Part shown: positions 20,401 through 27,950 of the stretch, piece after piece | How positions within the stretch are numbered: position 1 is the stretch's first letter | Layout: each line of letters begins with the position of its first letter | DNA from: CAYPIE01 sp964410665 | Lineage (GTDB): Bacteria > Planctomycetota > Planctomycetia > Gemmatales > Gemmataceae | Assembly (NCBI GenBank): GCA_964410665.1 | Contig: CAYPIE010000008.1 | Coordinates: 1 to 64,000, forward strand | Length of the DNA: 64,000 bases | Reading direction: 5' to 3' | Notes under the pieces: model-generated | Databases searched by the model: none | What the model saw: the letters and a program-made list of their open reading frames with translations, nothing else | What the model was told of the DNA's origin: nothing | Program-made: the position numbers and the translations under genes

Positions 20401-21851
20401 TGCGGCTCACCGCGGATGATGGTGATCAGCAGGCCTTCGACGAGGTGGTGATTACGGTCAACCGCGAGCAAGTGTCTGGTGTCATCGGTGAGACCGGCAC
20501 GATCACTATCGATGAGCAAAGCGATAGCGATGAGTGGCACAAGGTGGAATTCACCAACACCTTCGTCAACCCGATCGTTATGGTCGGCCCGCCGAGCTTT
20601 ACCGGGCCCCAACCCACCACCGTCCGAGTGCGCAACGTCACTCCGACCGGCTTCGAGTTCCAGCTTGATGAGTGGGAGTACTTGGACGGCTTCCACCTGT
20701 CCGAAACCCTCGGTTGGCTGGTGGTAGAGGCGGGCACACATACGCTTGCCGATGGAACGGTGATCCATGCCGCGGCTCATTCGGTCGATCACAATTGGAC
20801 CCCAGTCAGCATGAACGGGGCGTTCGGCTCCAACCCAGTCGTTCTGACCCAGGTCGCCTCGGTGAACGAGAACATCGCCGTTACTACGCGAGCGCGAAAC
20901 GTTAGTGCGGATGGTGTCGAGCTGCGGCTCCAGGAACAAGAACTGTTTGACCGTGGTAGCGAGAAACCACACGTTGCAGAGACCGTCAACCTGATCGCCA
21001 TCGAAACGGGCTCGGGCTCGAATAACGGCCTGTCGTTCCTCGCCTCGACCACTCCGGATGAAGTAAGGCACAGGAACTATAACATTGAGTTCAGTGCAAC
21101 TCTGTCTAGCCCGATCCTCTTTGCGGCCATGCAAACCACTGATGGAGGTGACCCAGCAACTCTACGTTACCGCAGGCTCGATGGTGATGGCGCCACCATC
21201 TTTATCCAGGAGGATCGGTCACTCGACCGAGAGACTTGGCACACCACAGAGGTGGTGGGCTACCTTGCCTTTGGTGGTGCGGGCACCTTGATCGGACAAA
21301 CAGGCTCTCGCGAGTCATTTCAGCCCGATCCTAGCTCTGCGAACCTGCTAAGCATCGACGCGACTAGCTTTGACCGCAACACGTCCCAGGGTAACCACAC
21401 GTGGACTCAGGTCGATGATCGGGATGCGATCGGGGGCAGCGCGATGCTTGCCGGACCTGATACCGATACGAACAATAACACCGGCTTTGTGTCCAACAGC
21501 CCAAGGCTGGACTACCGGGTCAACTTTGTCACTCCGGGCATCTACTACGTCTGGATACTGGGCCGGGCCGATACGACATCGCCCTCAGGAATGAACGATT
21601 CGGTCCACGTCGGGCTTGACGGCAAGGCGGTGGACACCGCGGACCGGATCAGCGGTTTTGGCAACAGCTTCGGCTGGTCGCGTTCGACTATGGATGGTTC
21701 GATGGCGACCGTGGAAGTGGCCGAGTCGGGCGTGCGGACGCTCAACGTGTGGATGCGTGAGGATGGATTTGTCTTTGACAAGATCGTCCTCACCACCGAC
21801 CCAGACTTCATCCCTAGCGGCGAAGGGCCGGACGAGAGCTCTCGGGCTTGA
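14469..21851 (+). CDS. Giant multidomain secreted glycan-active protein (2460 aa)
   Basis: Start at ATG 14469, where the planctomycete exported-protein motif begins (RLRTETLEDRVVPAG). Domains in order (approximate residues): PA14 (24-160); PKD (170-258); DUF5060 (268-360); an apiosidase/DUF4038-like barrel region (395-740), with FNLGEENDYG holding candidate catalytic acids; a PF12904-like domain (758-840, RWFDPRYGGG); second PA14 (855-985); SdrD-B-like (1000-1080); glucose/sorbosone dehydrogenase propeller (1085-1460), with GLLGLAFDPNY, ANHNGGWLGFGPDG and YGLRNPWR; two near-identical Calx-beta repeats (1490-1733); CBM6-like (1741-1900); PKD-like (1907-1997); an unrecognised beta region (2003-2277); and a terminal CBM-like domain (2290-2450). 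PA14 and CBM6 bind glycans; the barrel probably cleaves them and the propeller may oxidise released sugar with PQQ. It is secreted or surface-bound. Linking both activities in one chain is unusual. Confidence 0.88.
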   Translation: MSSYNKNRSTRLRTETLEDRVVPAGLLGEYFNNPDLSDPAGTRVDAQVDFDDNDFGNGPPGTSVTADDTYSERWTGWVKIDSPGTWTFSTVSNDGVRLWVNNQPLIDNWEQHTATVDQGSIQLEAGWHPLRLEHFQQNGTVVIQLRFAGPDQPEVVIPTTHLSPTDPNDGTPVANAGPDRSVEVGNPATLSGSGIDNDGSIVSYSWQQISGPNQATLENDDTAEVDLFGLASGTYTLELTVTDDDGQTDSDTVDLFAYEASGDTQISGELKVWHATTLTFDGPELEEASGPNPFLDYRLSVEFVGPSGQRYQVPGYFAANGDAGNTHATKGNKWRVNFAADEAGEWSYVASFRTGSNVAIDLDANAGTPTAFDGTNGAFTIAQSDKTGDDFRAPDKGLIKNRGDFYLTYASGDPFVKIGPDIPENFFGYEGFDNTPNAGHDFDGHVGDWNPGDPDWDSDDADNVADDGRGIIGAINYIAEQGGNSIYFLPMNIGGDGKDTFPTIAEQNKTRYDVSKLDQWEVVFAHAQSKGVLLHFVLAETESGNENYHDNGNLGTQRKLYYRELIARFGHHPGIQFNLGEENDYGATKHRQFASYLKAVDPYDHPVTTHTKGGQYDNFYNPLLGNGDIDMTSFQGGNSRTSMANLISDWRERSDDAGVRWAISFDEPQKIENDKNDEAKGYPHGRRDKMWPALMSGGGGFEWYVQQDGGGHSFDQQIDDFSMMDVALQWMGHARTFLTGLPLLEMSPNHSLGDSGAGDNTYVLQQTGETYAMYNDRNGEDWTLDLTGVNGEFEVRWFDPRYGGGMQTGTVTSVTGGSIVSLGDAPNTLSNDWAAVVKLVNADVDMREPDNPGSTVRGLRYNYFEGTWDNLPDFDGMNPTGTGLVNNFDMTPRQQDDAFGFRFTGYINVPADGMYTFFTNSDDGSRVYIGDQMVVNNDGLHSAQEASGSIGLKAGMHAIKVDYFDRSGSEFLEVRWQSNGLAKQRITDGVLATEAPTTGIIEGSIWVDENGDGVFDAGEQPQAGVTVYLDLNGNSQRDSNEPSQTTADGTYTFTGLAPGSYIVAQEVPVGFTQTFPTSDVREVVGTERVAAGLDSPLFVTAPPGDQDRLFILEKASGQVKILNLADGSINPSPFLTITDLSTDSEQGLLGLAFDPNYDTNGYFYVSYTDATGTAVKSRFQVSQTNPDIADPTSELILLKIPQPQANHNGGWLGFGPDGYLYLSSGDGGGSNDQGTGHTDGIGNAQDITDNLLGKMLRIDVRGDDFPNDPDRNYAIPADNPFVGITGDDEIWSYGLRNPWRASFDRVTGDLYIGDVGQGAREEIDFQPANVGGANYGWRFREGDIQTPGGVGGPEPADYVASLYSYSHGSGAFQGRSVTGGYVYRGPIQALQGKYFFADFVSSRIWSIEHDGSNVTELLDWTAALTPDVNEINNIASFGEDAAGNLYIVDFGGEIFRIVPTGSVSVHGVTLSEGETVSGLNFGNEPEAVAQTATVGFDTASAEIDESVGNVTTNVTLTTSDGAALQNDLTVEVQVVGGTAGDDDYQLNTTTVTFLAGTLSGATSPVTLAINDDANDEPDETVVLGLTNPTGGQVGTPAQYTLTILDNDEAEVQTATVGFDTASAEVDESVGNVTTNVTLTTSDGAALQNDLTVEVQVVGGTAGDDDYQLNTTTVTFLAGTLSGATSPVTLAINDDANDEPDETVVLGLTNPTGGQVGTPAQYTLTILDNDESDPPPTQQPFDIAPVLRDGTRIQAENFDRGGQGIAYSDSDVSNNGGEYRPDEGVDIQSTTDTGGGFNISWIEDGEYLEYTLAEIEAGVYDILARVAASGNNPGDLRLLIGDGPDGTNFTELGTFDIESTGGAQQWVTLTLENIDLSPLTGQNKMLRLESIGGSFNINWIELVTSVNEAPTVNAGADTSITLPTNTVNLTGSVSDDGLPNDGLLSTVWTVESGAGTVTFADANAINTSARFNAPGVYTLRLTADDGDQQAFDEVVITVNREQVSGVIGETGTITIDEQSDSDEWHKVEFTNTFVNPIVMVGPPSFTGPQPTTVRVRNVTPTGFEFQLDEWEYLDGFHLSETLGWLVVEAGTHTLADGTVIHAAAHSVDHNWTPVSMNGAFGSNPVVLTQVASVNENIAVTTRARNVSADGVELRLQEQELFDRGSEKPHVAETVNLIAIETGSGSNNGLSFLASTTPDEVRHRNYNIEFSATLSSPILFAAMQTTDGGDPATLRYRRLDGDGATIFIQEDRSLDRETWHTTEVVGYLAFGGAGTLIGQTGSRESFQPDPSSANLLSIDATSFDRNTSQGNHTWTQVDDRDAIGGSAMLAGPDTDTNNNTGFVSNSPRLDYRVNFVTPGIYYVWILGRADTTSPSGMNDSVHVGLDGKAVDTADRISGFGNSFGWSRSTMDGSMATVEVAESGVRTLNVWMREDGFVFDKIVLTTDPDFIPSGEGPDESSRA
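18936..19667 (+). repeat. Tandem 366-bp duplication (two Calx-beta domains)
   Basis: Copy 1 runs 18936-19301 and copy 2 runs 19302-19667. The first ~325 bp differ by a single base (GAAATC against GAAGTC near the start, an Ile/Val change). The last ~35 bp have diverged mainly at synonymous sites. Each copy encodes 122 residues of a Calx-beta domain. The near-identity shows a recent in-frame duplication, or conversion between the copies. Confidence 0.92.
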
Positions 21852-21866
21852 TGATATTTCGCCACG

Positions 21867-21901
21867 ACTCGAGGCGGTCCGCAACGCGAGCCGCCCCGAG
21901 T
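21867..21901. terminator. Hairpin between convergent genes
   Basis: ACTCG-A-GGCGG pairs with CCGCC-C-CGAGT around a 13-nt loop, giving 5+5 bp separated by one A/C mismatch. It lies in the 69-bp gap between the stops of the giant secreted protein and the metalloprotease and could end transcription from both sides. No strong T-run. Confidence 0.45.
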
Positions 21902-21920
21902 AGCTTCGTCGACGGTTTTG

Positions 21921-24365
21921 TCACCATCCCCTGCAAGCACACCCAATACCACATGCCCCGATCGGCGAACCGGGGGGCATGCTGACTGGGCCGGGCACAG
22001 TGACCGATTTTGGGTCTTCTTCAAACCGGTCGATGAGGCGAACCGCCCAGCGAACGTGAGCGAGAAGTGCCTCATCATCGGTTTTCGGCAGACGACGAAG
22101 CCGCATCTTCAAGCGAGCCAACTTGAGGCTCGCAATGGCGCGAACTTGCGTATGGGCCCCGTCGTTGGCGGCCAACTGCATCAGATGACTCAAGATCACT
22201 TTGTCGACCGCGCGGCCGATGGCATCATGGAAGCGGTCATCGCTCGGCTTTCGCCAGGTTCGTTCTATCAATCGATCGATCACCTTGCCAAGGCCGGGTT
22301 GGTCGGGGTTGCGTGCCGCTTGCTCCACCAGGCGGGCACAGCGTTGTGGGTGAAGGATCAGCCCAACGCTGTGGTCGGCTGAACTCTCCGCCATCGCCAC
22401 CGGATCGAGGGTTGGTCCGGTCTTCCCGGAGAAGACTTCGCGGTTATTGGGATAACCCAGTGCCCGCGGGGGAATCAGTCGGAGGATGCGTTCGGGTAGG
22501 GCTAAGGTGCCTGGGTCGATCGTCTTCAACAACGCATTCAGCGCCCGAGTCTGGACATCCGCTGGTACCGGCATGACTGGGGAATTCACTTCGCCGCGGA
22601 CGGCGTAGACATATTCCACCCCGCCAAGCACCTTGACCGCAGCTTCGGTCTGGTAGCGATGCAATAAGTACACCGGAACCAGCCGTTCCTCGAGGAGTGT
22701 TAGGGGTATTCCCGGGGCGATCGCTCGAGCGTCAAAAGTGTCAAGCGCCCGCTGCCGAACCTGCATGATGCGTTGCAACTCGGCAATTGGATCCTTGCCA
22801 TTGTCCCAGAGGTGAGCAGCCGGGTGAGCTCCACCGGCGGGCCGGGCGTCCTGGTCACTGATGAATACTAGGCCTCGCTTGTGAGCCTCGAAGAGAATCT
22901 CTGGAAGGTACTCGCGTGCAACGGCACCCTCGGGTACTTGCGAATAGCCGTACTGAATCGCCACCTTGTCCCACGCACCGACACCCACTTCATAGGCTTT
23001 GCTCAGGTCGATCGAACCATCGTTCTTGAGACCAAGATATGGGTGGGGGTAGTCCATAACCGAAGCGTTTCCAGTGGTGCTCGCGGCAAAGTTGTGAGCC
23101 AGACCCAGCGTATGTCCAACCTCGTGGGCGGACAACTGGCGTAACCGCGCCAAGGCCATTGCCTTGGCCTCCGGGGCTTCGTCCCGGCCGTCAAACGGTG
23201 CGGTGAGCCCTTGAGCAATGAGCATGTCCTGGCGGACCCGGAGCGAGCCGAGGCTGACATGGCCCTTGATGATCTCGCCGGTACGCGGGTCGACTACGCT
23301 CGCTCCGTACGACCAACCGCGGGTCGAGCGGTGCACCCACTGGATGATGTTATAGCGCACGTCCATCGGGTCAGCCCCTTCGGGGAGTAGCTCGACCCGG
23401 AAGCCATCCTTGAACCCGGCCTCCGTGAAGGCCTTGGCCCACCACCGCGCACCACTGAGCAGGGCCTCACGGATCGGTTCCGGTGCCCCACGGTCAAGGT
23501 AGTACATCAGCGGGGTGTCCTTGGTGAGTCGGTGCCGGGTGATCAACTTCTGGTCGATCGGCTCATCAAGTGACGCGGCATAGTCTCTGAACTGAATTGA
23601 GAAGAAGCCGCACCCCGGGTGAAACCGCCGCGGCGTGTATCCCGCCGCAGGGAGCTTCACGAATGAGTGACGCTGGTGCACGGTGACAGAGTCGGCCGTG
23701 GGGGTGACCGTCTGTAAATATCTTCCTTTGGGCCTGCCCTTGAAGGTGAGAATCGCCTCGATCTCGGTGTTGTTCGGGAACGACTTGGTACGCCCAAGGT
23801 AGATTGCCGACCGAGCCGCGTCCACGGAGTAGTCGCCCTCGCCGCTGCGCCTTAGGGCGTCGCTCACCCCATGCCCATCCCGCAATGCGAAGTCCGTTGC
23901 ATCGACGAGTACGGCCTCCCCTTCGACGGCTTTAACCTTGAATCCAGATAGAACGGAGCGTGCAAACGATTCCTCCACCGCTTGACGCTCGTCGGGGTTG
24001 TCGGTGACAGCCCGGTAGCGGGTATTGTGCTCGACCAGCAAGACTTTTGGCCCGATCCGCAGGAAGGAGACGACATGGGTGTCGCTGAGTTGGCCACGGT
24101 CCAGGCCGATGTCATTGGAACCGACACCGCGGGGCAAGGAGGTCTGATAGAGAAACTCCTGTTGCCACCGATCAATCGCCAGCCATAATCGACCTTTGTC
24201 CTCGTCCCAGTACAGGTCGAAGTAGCCGGGCATCTTTTGCATGCCTTTGGTGAACGATGCGATGGTTGGGGTAGAGTCGGTGAGCGGTTCATTTGCGCAG
24301 ATGTGAGCGGACATGAAATCGGGCGTGGCCATGACAAGCCCGACCGCAATAATGAGTCGATGCAT
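21921..24365 (-). CDS. Exported zinc metalloprotease (DUF5117/DUF4953-like)
   Basis: 814 residues from the ATG at 24365, which opens a signal peptide (MHRLIIAVGLVMATPDFMSA); the frame continues upstream but without export features. The zinc site is HEVGHTLGLAH (H414, E415, H418, H424), the extended metzincin-type motif HExxHxxGxxH, followed by NFAAS and a possible Met-turn in ASVMDYPHPY. The N-terminal half has the family's early segment GYFDLYWDEDKGRLWLAID and an NIIQWVHRSTRGWSYG region before the zinc site. Bacterial relatives are large exported peptidases of unknown substrate. It is convergent with the giant protein and overlaps nothing. Confidence 0.85.
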   Translation of the reverse strand: MHRLIIAVGLVMATPDFMSAHICANEPLTDSTPTIASFTKGMQKMPGYFDLYWDEDKGRLWLAIDRWQQEFLYQTSLPRGVGSNDIGLDRGQLSDTHVVSFLRIGPKVLLVEHNTRYRAVTDNPDERQAVEESFARSVLSGFKVKAVEGEAVLVDATDFALRDGHGVSDALRRSGEGDYSVDAARSAIYLGRTKSFPNNTEIEAILTFKGRPKGRYLQTVTPTADSVTVHQRHSFVKLPAAGYTPRRFHPGCGFFSIQFRDYAASLDEPIDQKLITRHRLTKDTPLMYYLDRGAPEPIREALLSGARWWAKAFTEAGFKDGFRVELLPEGADPMDVRYNIIQWVHRSTRGWSYGASVVDPRTGEIIKGHVSLGSLRVRQDMLIAQGLTAPFDGRDEAPEAKAMALARLRQLSAHEVGHTLGLAHNFAASTTGNASVMDYPHPYLGLKNDGSIDLSKAYEVGVGAWDKVAIQYGYSQVPEGAVAREYLPEILFEAHKRGLVFISDQDARPAGGAHPAAHLWDNGKDPIAELQRIMQVRQRALDTFDARAIAPGIPLTLLEERLVPVYLLHRYQTEAAVKVLGGVEYVYAVRGEVNSPVMPVPADVQTRALNALLKTIDPGTLALPERILRLIPPRALGYPNNREVFSGKTGPTLDPVAMAESSADHSVGLILHPQRCARLVEQAARNPDQPGLGKVIDRLIERTWRKPSDDRFHDAIGRAVDKVILSHLMQLAANDGAHTQVRAIASLKLARLKMRLRRLPKTDDEALLAHVRWAVRLIDRFEEDPKSVTVPGPVSMPPGSPIGACGIGCACRGW

Positions 24366-24656
24366 ACAAACGCTTCTCCGAATGGAAATGGTTCCAGTCC
24401 GTCGGGCACGCCTTGCCCCTATCACGAAGAATGTACCCGGAATTGGCGAGGCGATCACCTGAATCGCCCTCAGGGGATCAGGGAGATTGTAATGCGATTG
24501 TCTGGCTGCGAACACGAATTCCTAGAGCGAATCGCAGTGACTGGTACGTGGAGTGTGGTGCATCGGCCGAGGGTCTTCCGAGCGACGGGTGTTGGCTGCG
24601 CCCGGGCAACACCGGGGGCTACTCTCGTTGACTTGGATCTTGAAGAAAGGAAGGCT

Positions 24657-25562
24657 ATGCGTATCGCCATCACTGGAGCCACCGGATTCATCGGCCGCTA
24701 CATCGTCGACCATTTGGCCGGGCAAGGACACCTATTACGCTGTTGGTACCGACCCCACAGCGACCGCAGCGGTTTCGACCGCGTCAACGCACTCGAATGG
24801 GTCGAAGGCGACTTGAGCGATGGCTCCAGCGCCCGTAGCCTGGTGCAGGGTTGTGACGCCGTAGTGCATGCCGCGCTGTTCCGGCCCAGTGCAGGGTTCC
24901 GAGGTGCCGAGGGCGACTTAATCGAGTTCGTTCAGAAGAATGTGGTCGGCAGCCTGGAACTCATTGAGGCGGCTCGCAAGGCAGGAGTGGGCCGGTTCAT
25001 CTTTATTTCCACCTGTGCGGTGCACGAGAAAATCCTCGACGACCGCCCGCTTGATGAAGCCCATCCGCTCTGGGCAACCAGCCACTACGGTGCACACAAG
25101 GCGGCCATCGAAAAGTTTGTGCACAGCTATGGCCTTGGCGATGGCTACCCCATTTGCGCCCTACGCCCCACCGGCGTATATGGGATCGCCCAGCCAATCC
25201 AGGCGAGCAAGTGGTACGACCTGGTCGCAGCCATCGTCCGCGGCGAGCCCGTCGAATGTCGCCGTGGCGGCAAAGAAGTCCATGCCGCCGATGTGGCCAA
25301 AGCCGTCGGGATCCTGTTGACGGCGGATGGGATCACTGGCGAAGCCTACAACTGTTACGACCGCTACATCTCTGAGTTTGATGTGGCGACTCTAGCCAAG
25401 GACCTGTCCGGGAGTTGTAGCCCGATCGACGGTGGGGCAAAGCAGCCCAAGCACCAGATCGTCACCGACAAGATCCAGGCCTTGGGTATGCGCTTTGGAA
25501 GCGACGAATTAGTTAGGCAGACCGTGGAAGACATGGTCGATGCGCTAAGGCGACAAACATGA
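24657..25562 (+). CDS. NAD-dependent epimerase/dehydratase (extended SDR)
   Basis: 301 residues from ATG 24657, just after a purine-rich site (GAAAGGAAGG); the frame is open upstream to 24237 but the Rossmann fold starts here. The nucleotide-binding motif is MRIAITGATGFIGRYIVDHL (GxxGxxG), the catalytic YxxxK is in SHYGAHKAAIEKF, and the usual PTGVYG segment follows. This is a cytoplasmic nucleotide-sugar epimerase, dehydratase or reductase. Divergent from the metalloprotease gene, with a 291-bp intergenic region. The substrate cannot be told, but sugar-nucleotide metabolism fits the surroundings. Confidence 0.87.
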   Translation: MRIAITGATGFIGRYIVDHLAGQGHLLRCWYRPHSDRSGFDRVNALEWVEGDLSDGSSARSLVQGCDAVVHAALFRPSAGFRGAEGDLIEFVQKNVVGSLELIEAARKAGVGRFIFISTCAVHEKILDDRPLDEAHPLWATSHYGAHKAAIEKFVHSYGLGDGYPICALRPTGVYGIAQPIQASKWYDLVAAIVRGEPVECRRGGKEVHAADVAKAVGILLTADGITGEAYNCYDRYISEFDVATLAKDLSGSCSPIDGGAKQPKHQIVTDKIQALGMRFGSDELVRQTVEDMVDALRRQT

Positions 25563-25630
25563 AAGCACGAGGCTTCGGTTTCCAGCGATCCTAATACATG
25601 TAAATATAAAAACTATTAATTATATTTTCC

Positions 25631-26008
25631 TCACCACGCCCGCCCATCGACCGCTTCCAGGGGAGGAATGTCAGCCTCCGGGATGGCCAGCTGGATTGTA
25701 CGGGCCACGCCCGGTCGGCGAGTGATGAGCTTAAGCTCATGGAGCCGCACGATCATGCTGTGGACCGAGGAAGGTGTTACACCGAAGAACTGCACCATCT
25801 CGGTTTCGCAGGGACTCTGGCGATGGAGTTTGCGGTATAAGTGGATGAATGCCAGGAACTGCCCCTGACGATGGGTAAACCGTGCCTTCCTCTGACTGCC
25901 GATGGAACTCTGGTTCGCTCCAGGTGAAGGCTGCTCTGCTGAGCGTCCTTGGGACGTCGGGGCTGGTGGGGAGCTCGGAAGACGACCCGGTCGGGCGGAT
26001 TCACGCAT
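25631..26008 (-). CDS. LexA-like winged-helix DNA-binding protein
   Basis: 125 residues. A flexible N-terminal arm (Ser/Pro/Arg-rich, ~40 residues) leads into a winged helix similar to the LexA N-terminal domain: FTHRQGQFLAFIHLYRKLH, then the recognition-helix region FFGVTPSSVHSMIVRLHELK, then the wing LITRRPGVARTIQL. No LexA peptidase domain follows, so it is not a self-cleaving repressor. GAGGAAG sits 6 nt before the ATG. Both the start codon and this binding site lie in the first copy of a 55-bp tandem duplication. It probably regulates transcription; targets are unknown. Confidence 0.65.
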   Translation of the reverse strand: MRESARPGRLPSSPPAPTSQGRSAEQPSPGANQSSIGSQRKARFTHRQGQFLAFIHLYRKLHRQSPCETEMVQFFGVTPSSVHSMIVRLHELKLITRRPGVARTIQLAIPEADIPPLEAVDGRAW

Positions 26009-26105
26009 GGGATCTTCCTCGGTTTAGCGCGGCAACCCGGCTCGATCGAGCGGATTCACGCATGGGATCTTCCTCAGTTTAGCGCGGCAACCCGGCTCGA
26101 TCGAG
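25996..26105. repeat. 55-bp tandem duplication across a gene junction
   Basis: Two adjacent 55-bp copies, 25996-26050 and 26051-26105, differ at one base (26021 against 26076). On the minus strand each copy contains the last codons and stop of the upstream 383-residue gene, a GAGGAAG site and an ATG. The copy nearest the upstream gene therefore offers a second, out-of-frame start at 26063, which opens a 20-codon frame ending within the real start region at 26008. Confidence 0.95.
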
Positions 26106-27230
26106 CTCCCCCTGCAAACTCCGCTTGCTACGGTGGCGTTGTCGTAACGCACGGATCCGCTGGCTGAACTCGTCTTGCCTGCCGCGGTGGCGGGCAAGTT
26201 CGTCGAGTTCCTTAAGCCGCCGCGTGGCATCTTCGTACCCCTTCGGCTTCCGCGATTCGATCGCCAGCTCCACCTGCTGCCACAGTTCTTCCTCTCGGCC
26301 AGCCAGCTGGTCGAGCTCCAGAGCCCGTGCCGCAACTTGAGCACGAACTCGCTGGGCCTCCGCAGCAGCGGCCTGGCCTTCTTTTTCCTCCCTGAGGCGG
26401 TCCCACTGCTCAAGCAATTCCTCAACCGTCCGACGCGGCCTGGCCTTTCGACCACGGTCTTCTCGATTCCGTTGCTCGGCCTGATGGTCGCGGAAACGCC
26501 GTTGCAGTTCCCCGGCTAGTGTCGCCCCCTCCCCCTGCAGCAACCCCACTACCACTTGGTCCAGTTCTTCGCGCGACAGTTTGGCGACCCAGACAGCCAA
26601 TTCTGCCCGCTCTGAGCTCATCGAGGGTTGCTCCGAGACTGCCACCGCAACCTGAAGCAGCTCTGGTTCCAGCCCGAAGAACTCGACAAAGGCTCGCTGC
26701 GGGGCGGACAACTGCTGTAAACGCGGGGGTACCGGCGGCTCCAGCGTGGTCTCGTCAACCTGGTCACTTTGCACTCCGATCAGCCAGCCTAGGTACAAAC
26801 AGCGGAAATCGCCCGCGACCAGCTCCGAACGCAAAGGCAACAGAGCGTCCAACAAGCCATCCTCCGCTTCAAGGGCGATATCCCAGTCCTCGTAATTGAG
26901 GGAGAAGTCGAGAATGATGTGTTCCTGAGTTGACCACGCCTCGATCCCATGTACGACCTCGTACGGCTGCACCGTGGCCAGCGAGAAGGAATTGGCCGGC
27001 AAGCGTAACATCAGCCGTCGACTTCCCCAATTTGCTTGATACAGATGAGCATCGAAGTATTGCTCCATCAGCCGGGCAGGGTCGCCCCTGAAGTCACCGT
27101 AGTGGTATACGTTGACCATCTTGGTCGGGGAGATCGTGGCCCGCGAAGTTATCGAACGCAATGTGAGCATCGCCTCCGGATCCAGCCGCTGGTCGATGGC
27201 CCGGAACTCGTAGTACTGATATTCGCTCAT
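26079..27230 (-). CDS. Conserved hypothetical protein with coiled-coil C-terminal half
   Basis: 383 residues, no signal peptide. The N-terminal ~150 residues (MSEYQYYEFRAID, TNWG-type segment QANWGSRRLMLRLP, GDFRCLYLGWLIG) form a globular domain that I recall as a conserved bacterial hypothetical family. The rest, from about residue 200, is helical and very rich in Glu, Arg, Gln and Ala, with heptad-like stretches (ELLEQWDRLREEKEGQ, ELDQLAGREEELWQQVE) typical of a coiled coil. Its start codon overlaps the stop of an upstream reading frame (ATGA), which suggests it was once the second gene of an operon. The stop lies inside the 55-bp duplication. Function unknown. Confidence 0.7.
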   Translation of the reverse strand: MSEYQYYEFRAIDQRLDPEAMLTLRSITSRATISPTKMVNVYHYGDFRGDPARLMEQYFDAHLYQANWGSRRLMLRLPANSFSLATVQPYEVVHGIEAWSTQEHIILDFSLNYEDWDIALEAEDGLLDALLPLRSELVAGDFRCLYLGWLIGVQSDQVDETTLEPPVPPRLQQLSAPQRAFVEFFGLEPELLQVAVAVSEQPSMSSERAELAVWVAKLSREELDQVVVGLLQGEGATLAGELQRRFRDHQAEQRNREDRGRKARPRRTVEELLEQWDRLREEKEGQAAAAEAQRVRAQVAARALELDQLAGREEELWQQVELAIESRKPKGYEDATRRLKELDELARHRGRQDEFSQRIRALRQRHRSKRSLQGELDRAGLPR

Positions 27231-27340
27231 TCCATCCCCTGCAAAAAGTCAAGGGAACTGCCCTTACTCTCTTCGTCCACCAGGACGATCATTTTGTCAA
27301 GGGGTAGCGCAATTCGGTATTCCCGCAGCTCGTTTGCTTT
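27227..27340 (-). pseudogene. Possible 3' remnant of a gene coupled to the 383-residue protein
   Basis: The last ~37 codons before the stop at 27227 (LREYRIALPLDKMIVLVDEE, then SLDFLQGME) have protein-like composition, and the stop overlaps the next start as ATGA. Further upstream the open frame loses this character (Arg/Ser/Pro-rich, no recognisable domain). This looks like the tail of a deleted upstream gene rather than a complete one. It could also be chance. Confidence 0.35.
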
Positions 27341-27950
27341 CGCCTGGTTCGATCCAGGTGGTCTGATAAAGAACCGTCTTGCAGTTGAGGATGGCGGAAC
27401 ACAAACATGGCGTGAACGGTTGGTTATCAGTGTGGCTGCTAAGATAGCGAACAATATGTGGTCGCAGGCCCCGGCATTCGTCTGGCTCGACGAACCCAAA
27501 GAATCTTTGCTGGGTCTCTGCTTCAAGCCCCCTCCGAGCTCGGGAGGTGCGACGGACGCAGGCAGATGTAGATGCCCGGGAAACCGGTCCGTGCACGAGG
27601 TCAAAACGACATGCGGGACCACCCATGGAATCCACGTTGACGCGGAACTGAGCAATCCGGAGATCCCTTCGGGGAATAGTACACAAAGGGTGTGTGCACG
27701 GATCCCCGCGGTGTATGCCATGCCCCAACATCCGTTCGTTTGGGTTATCCGAGTCCTCGCCCGTCACAGACCCCCGTTCATCCAGTGCCACTCCGCTCTG
27801 ACACCGAAAGAAACCCCAAAGCCAAACCACATTCGATCTACACATTCGTCCCATCAAGCATGATAAACTAAGTGCGTTCAGGATTCGTTCCCCGGACATC
27901 GTGCCGTTCCTGGACATCCATGCTTCAGCAGTTTTCGAGGAGTCGCCAAC
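27341..27950. other. 610-bp region without a convincing gene
   Basis: Long frames exist on both strands (for example 27036-27863 on plus) but they overlap each other, lack ribosome sites, start inside a neighbouring gene and show no domain. I see no tRNA or clear repeat. It may be decayed sequence left after loss of the gene whose tail remains at 27227-27340. Confidence 0.4.

Noticed and set aside
26063..26063. ATG at 26063 as the start of the LexA-like gene
   Set aside because: The 55-bp duplication puts it out of frame; it opens only 20 codons.
27036..27863. Plus-strand frame of 275 codons near the STAS gene, considered as a transposase fragment
   Set aside because: It begins inside the 383-residue gene on the other strand. 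The segment LIKNRLAVEDGGTQTW looked protein-like, but I could not tie it to any transposase family.
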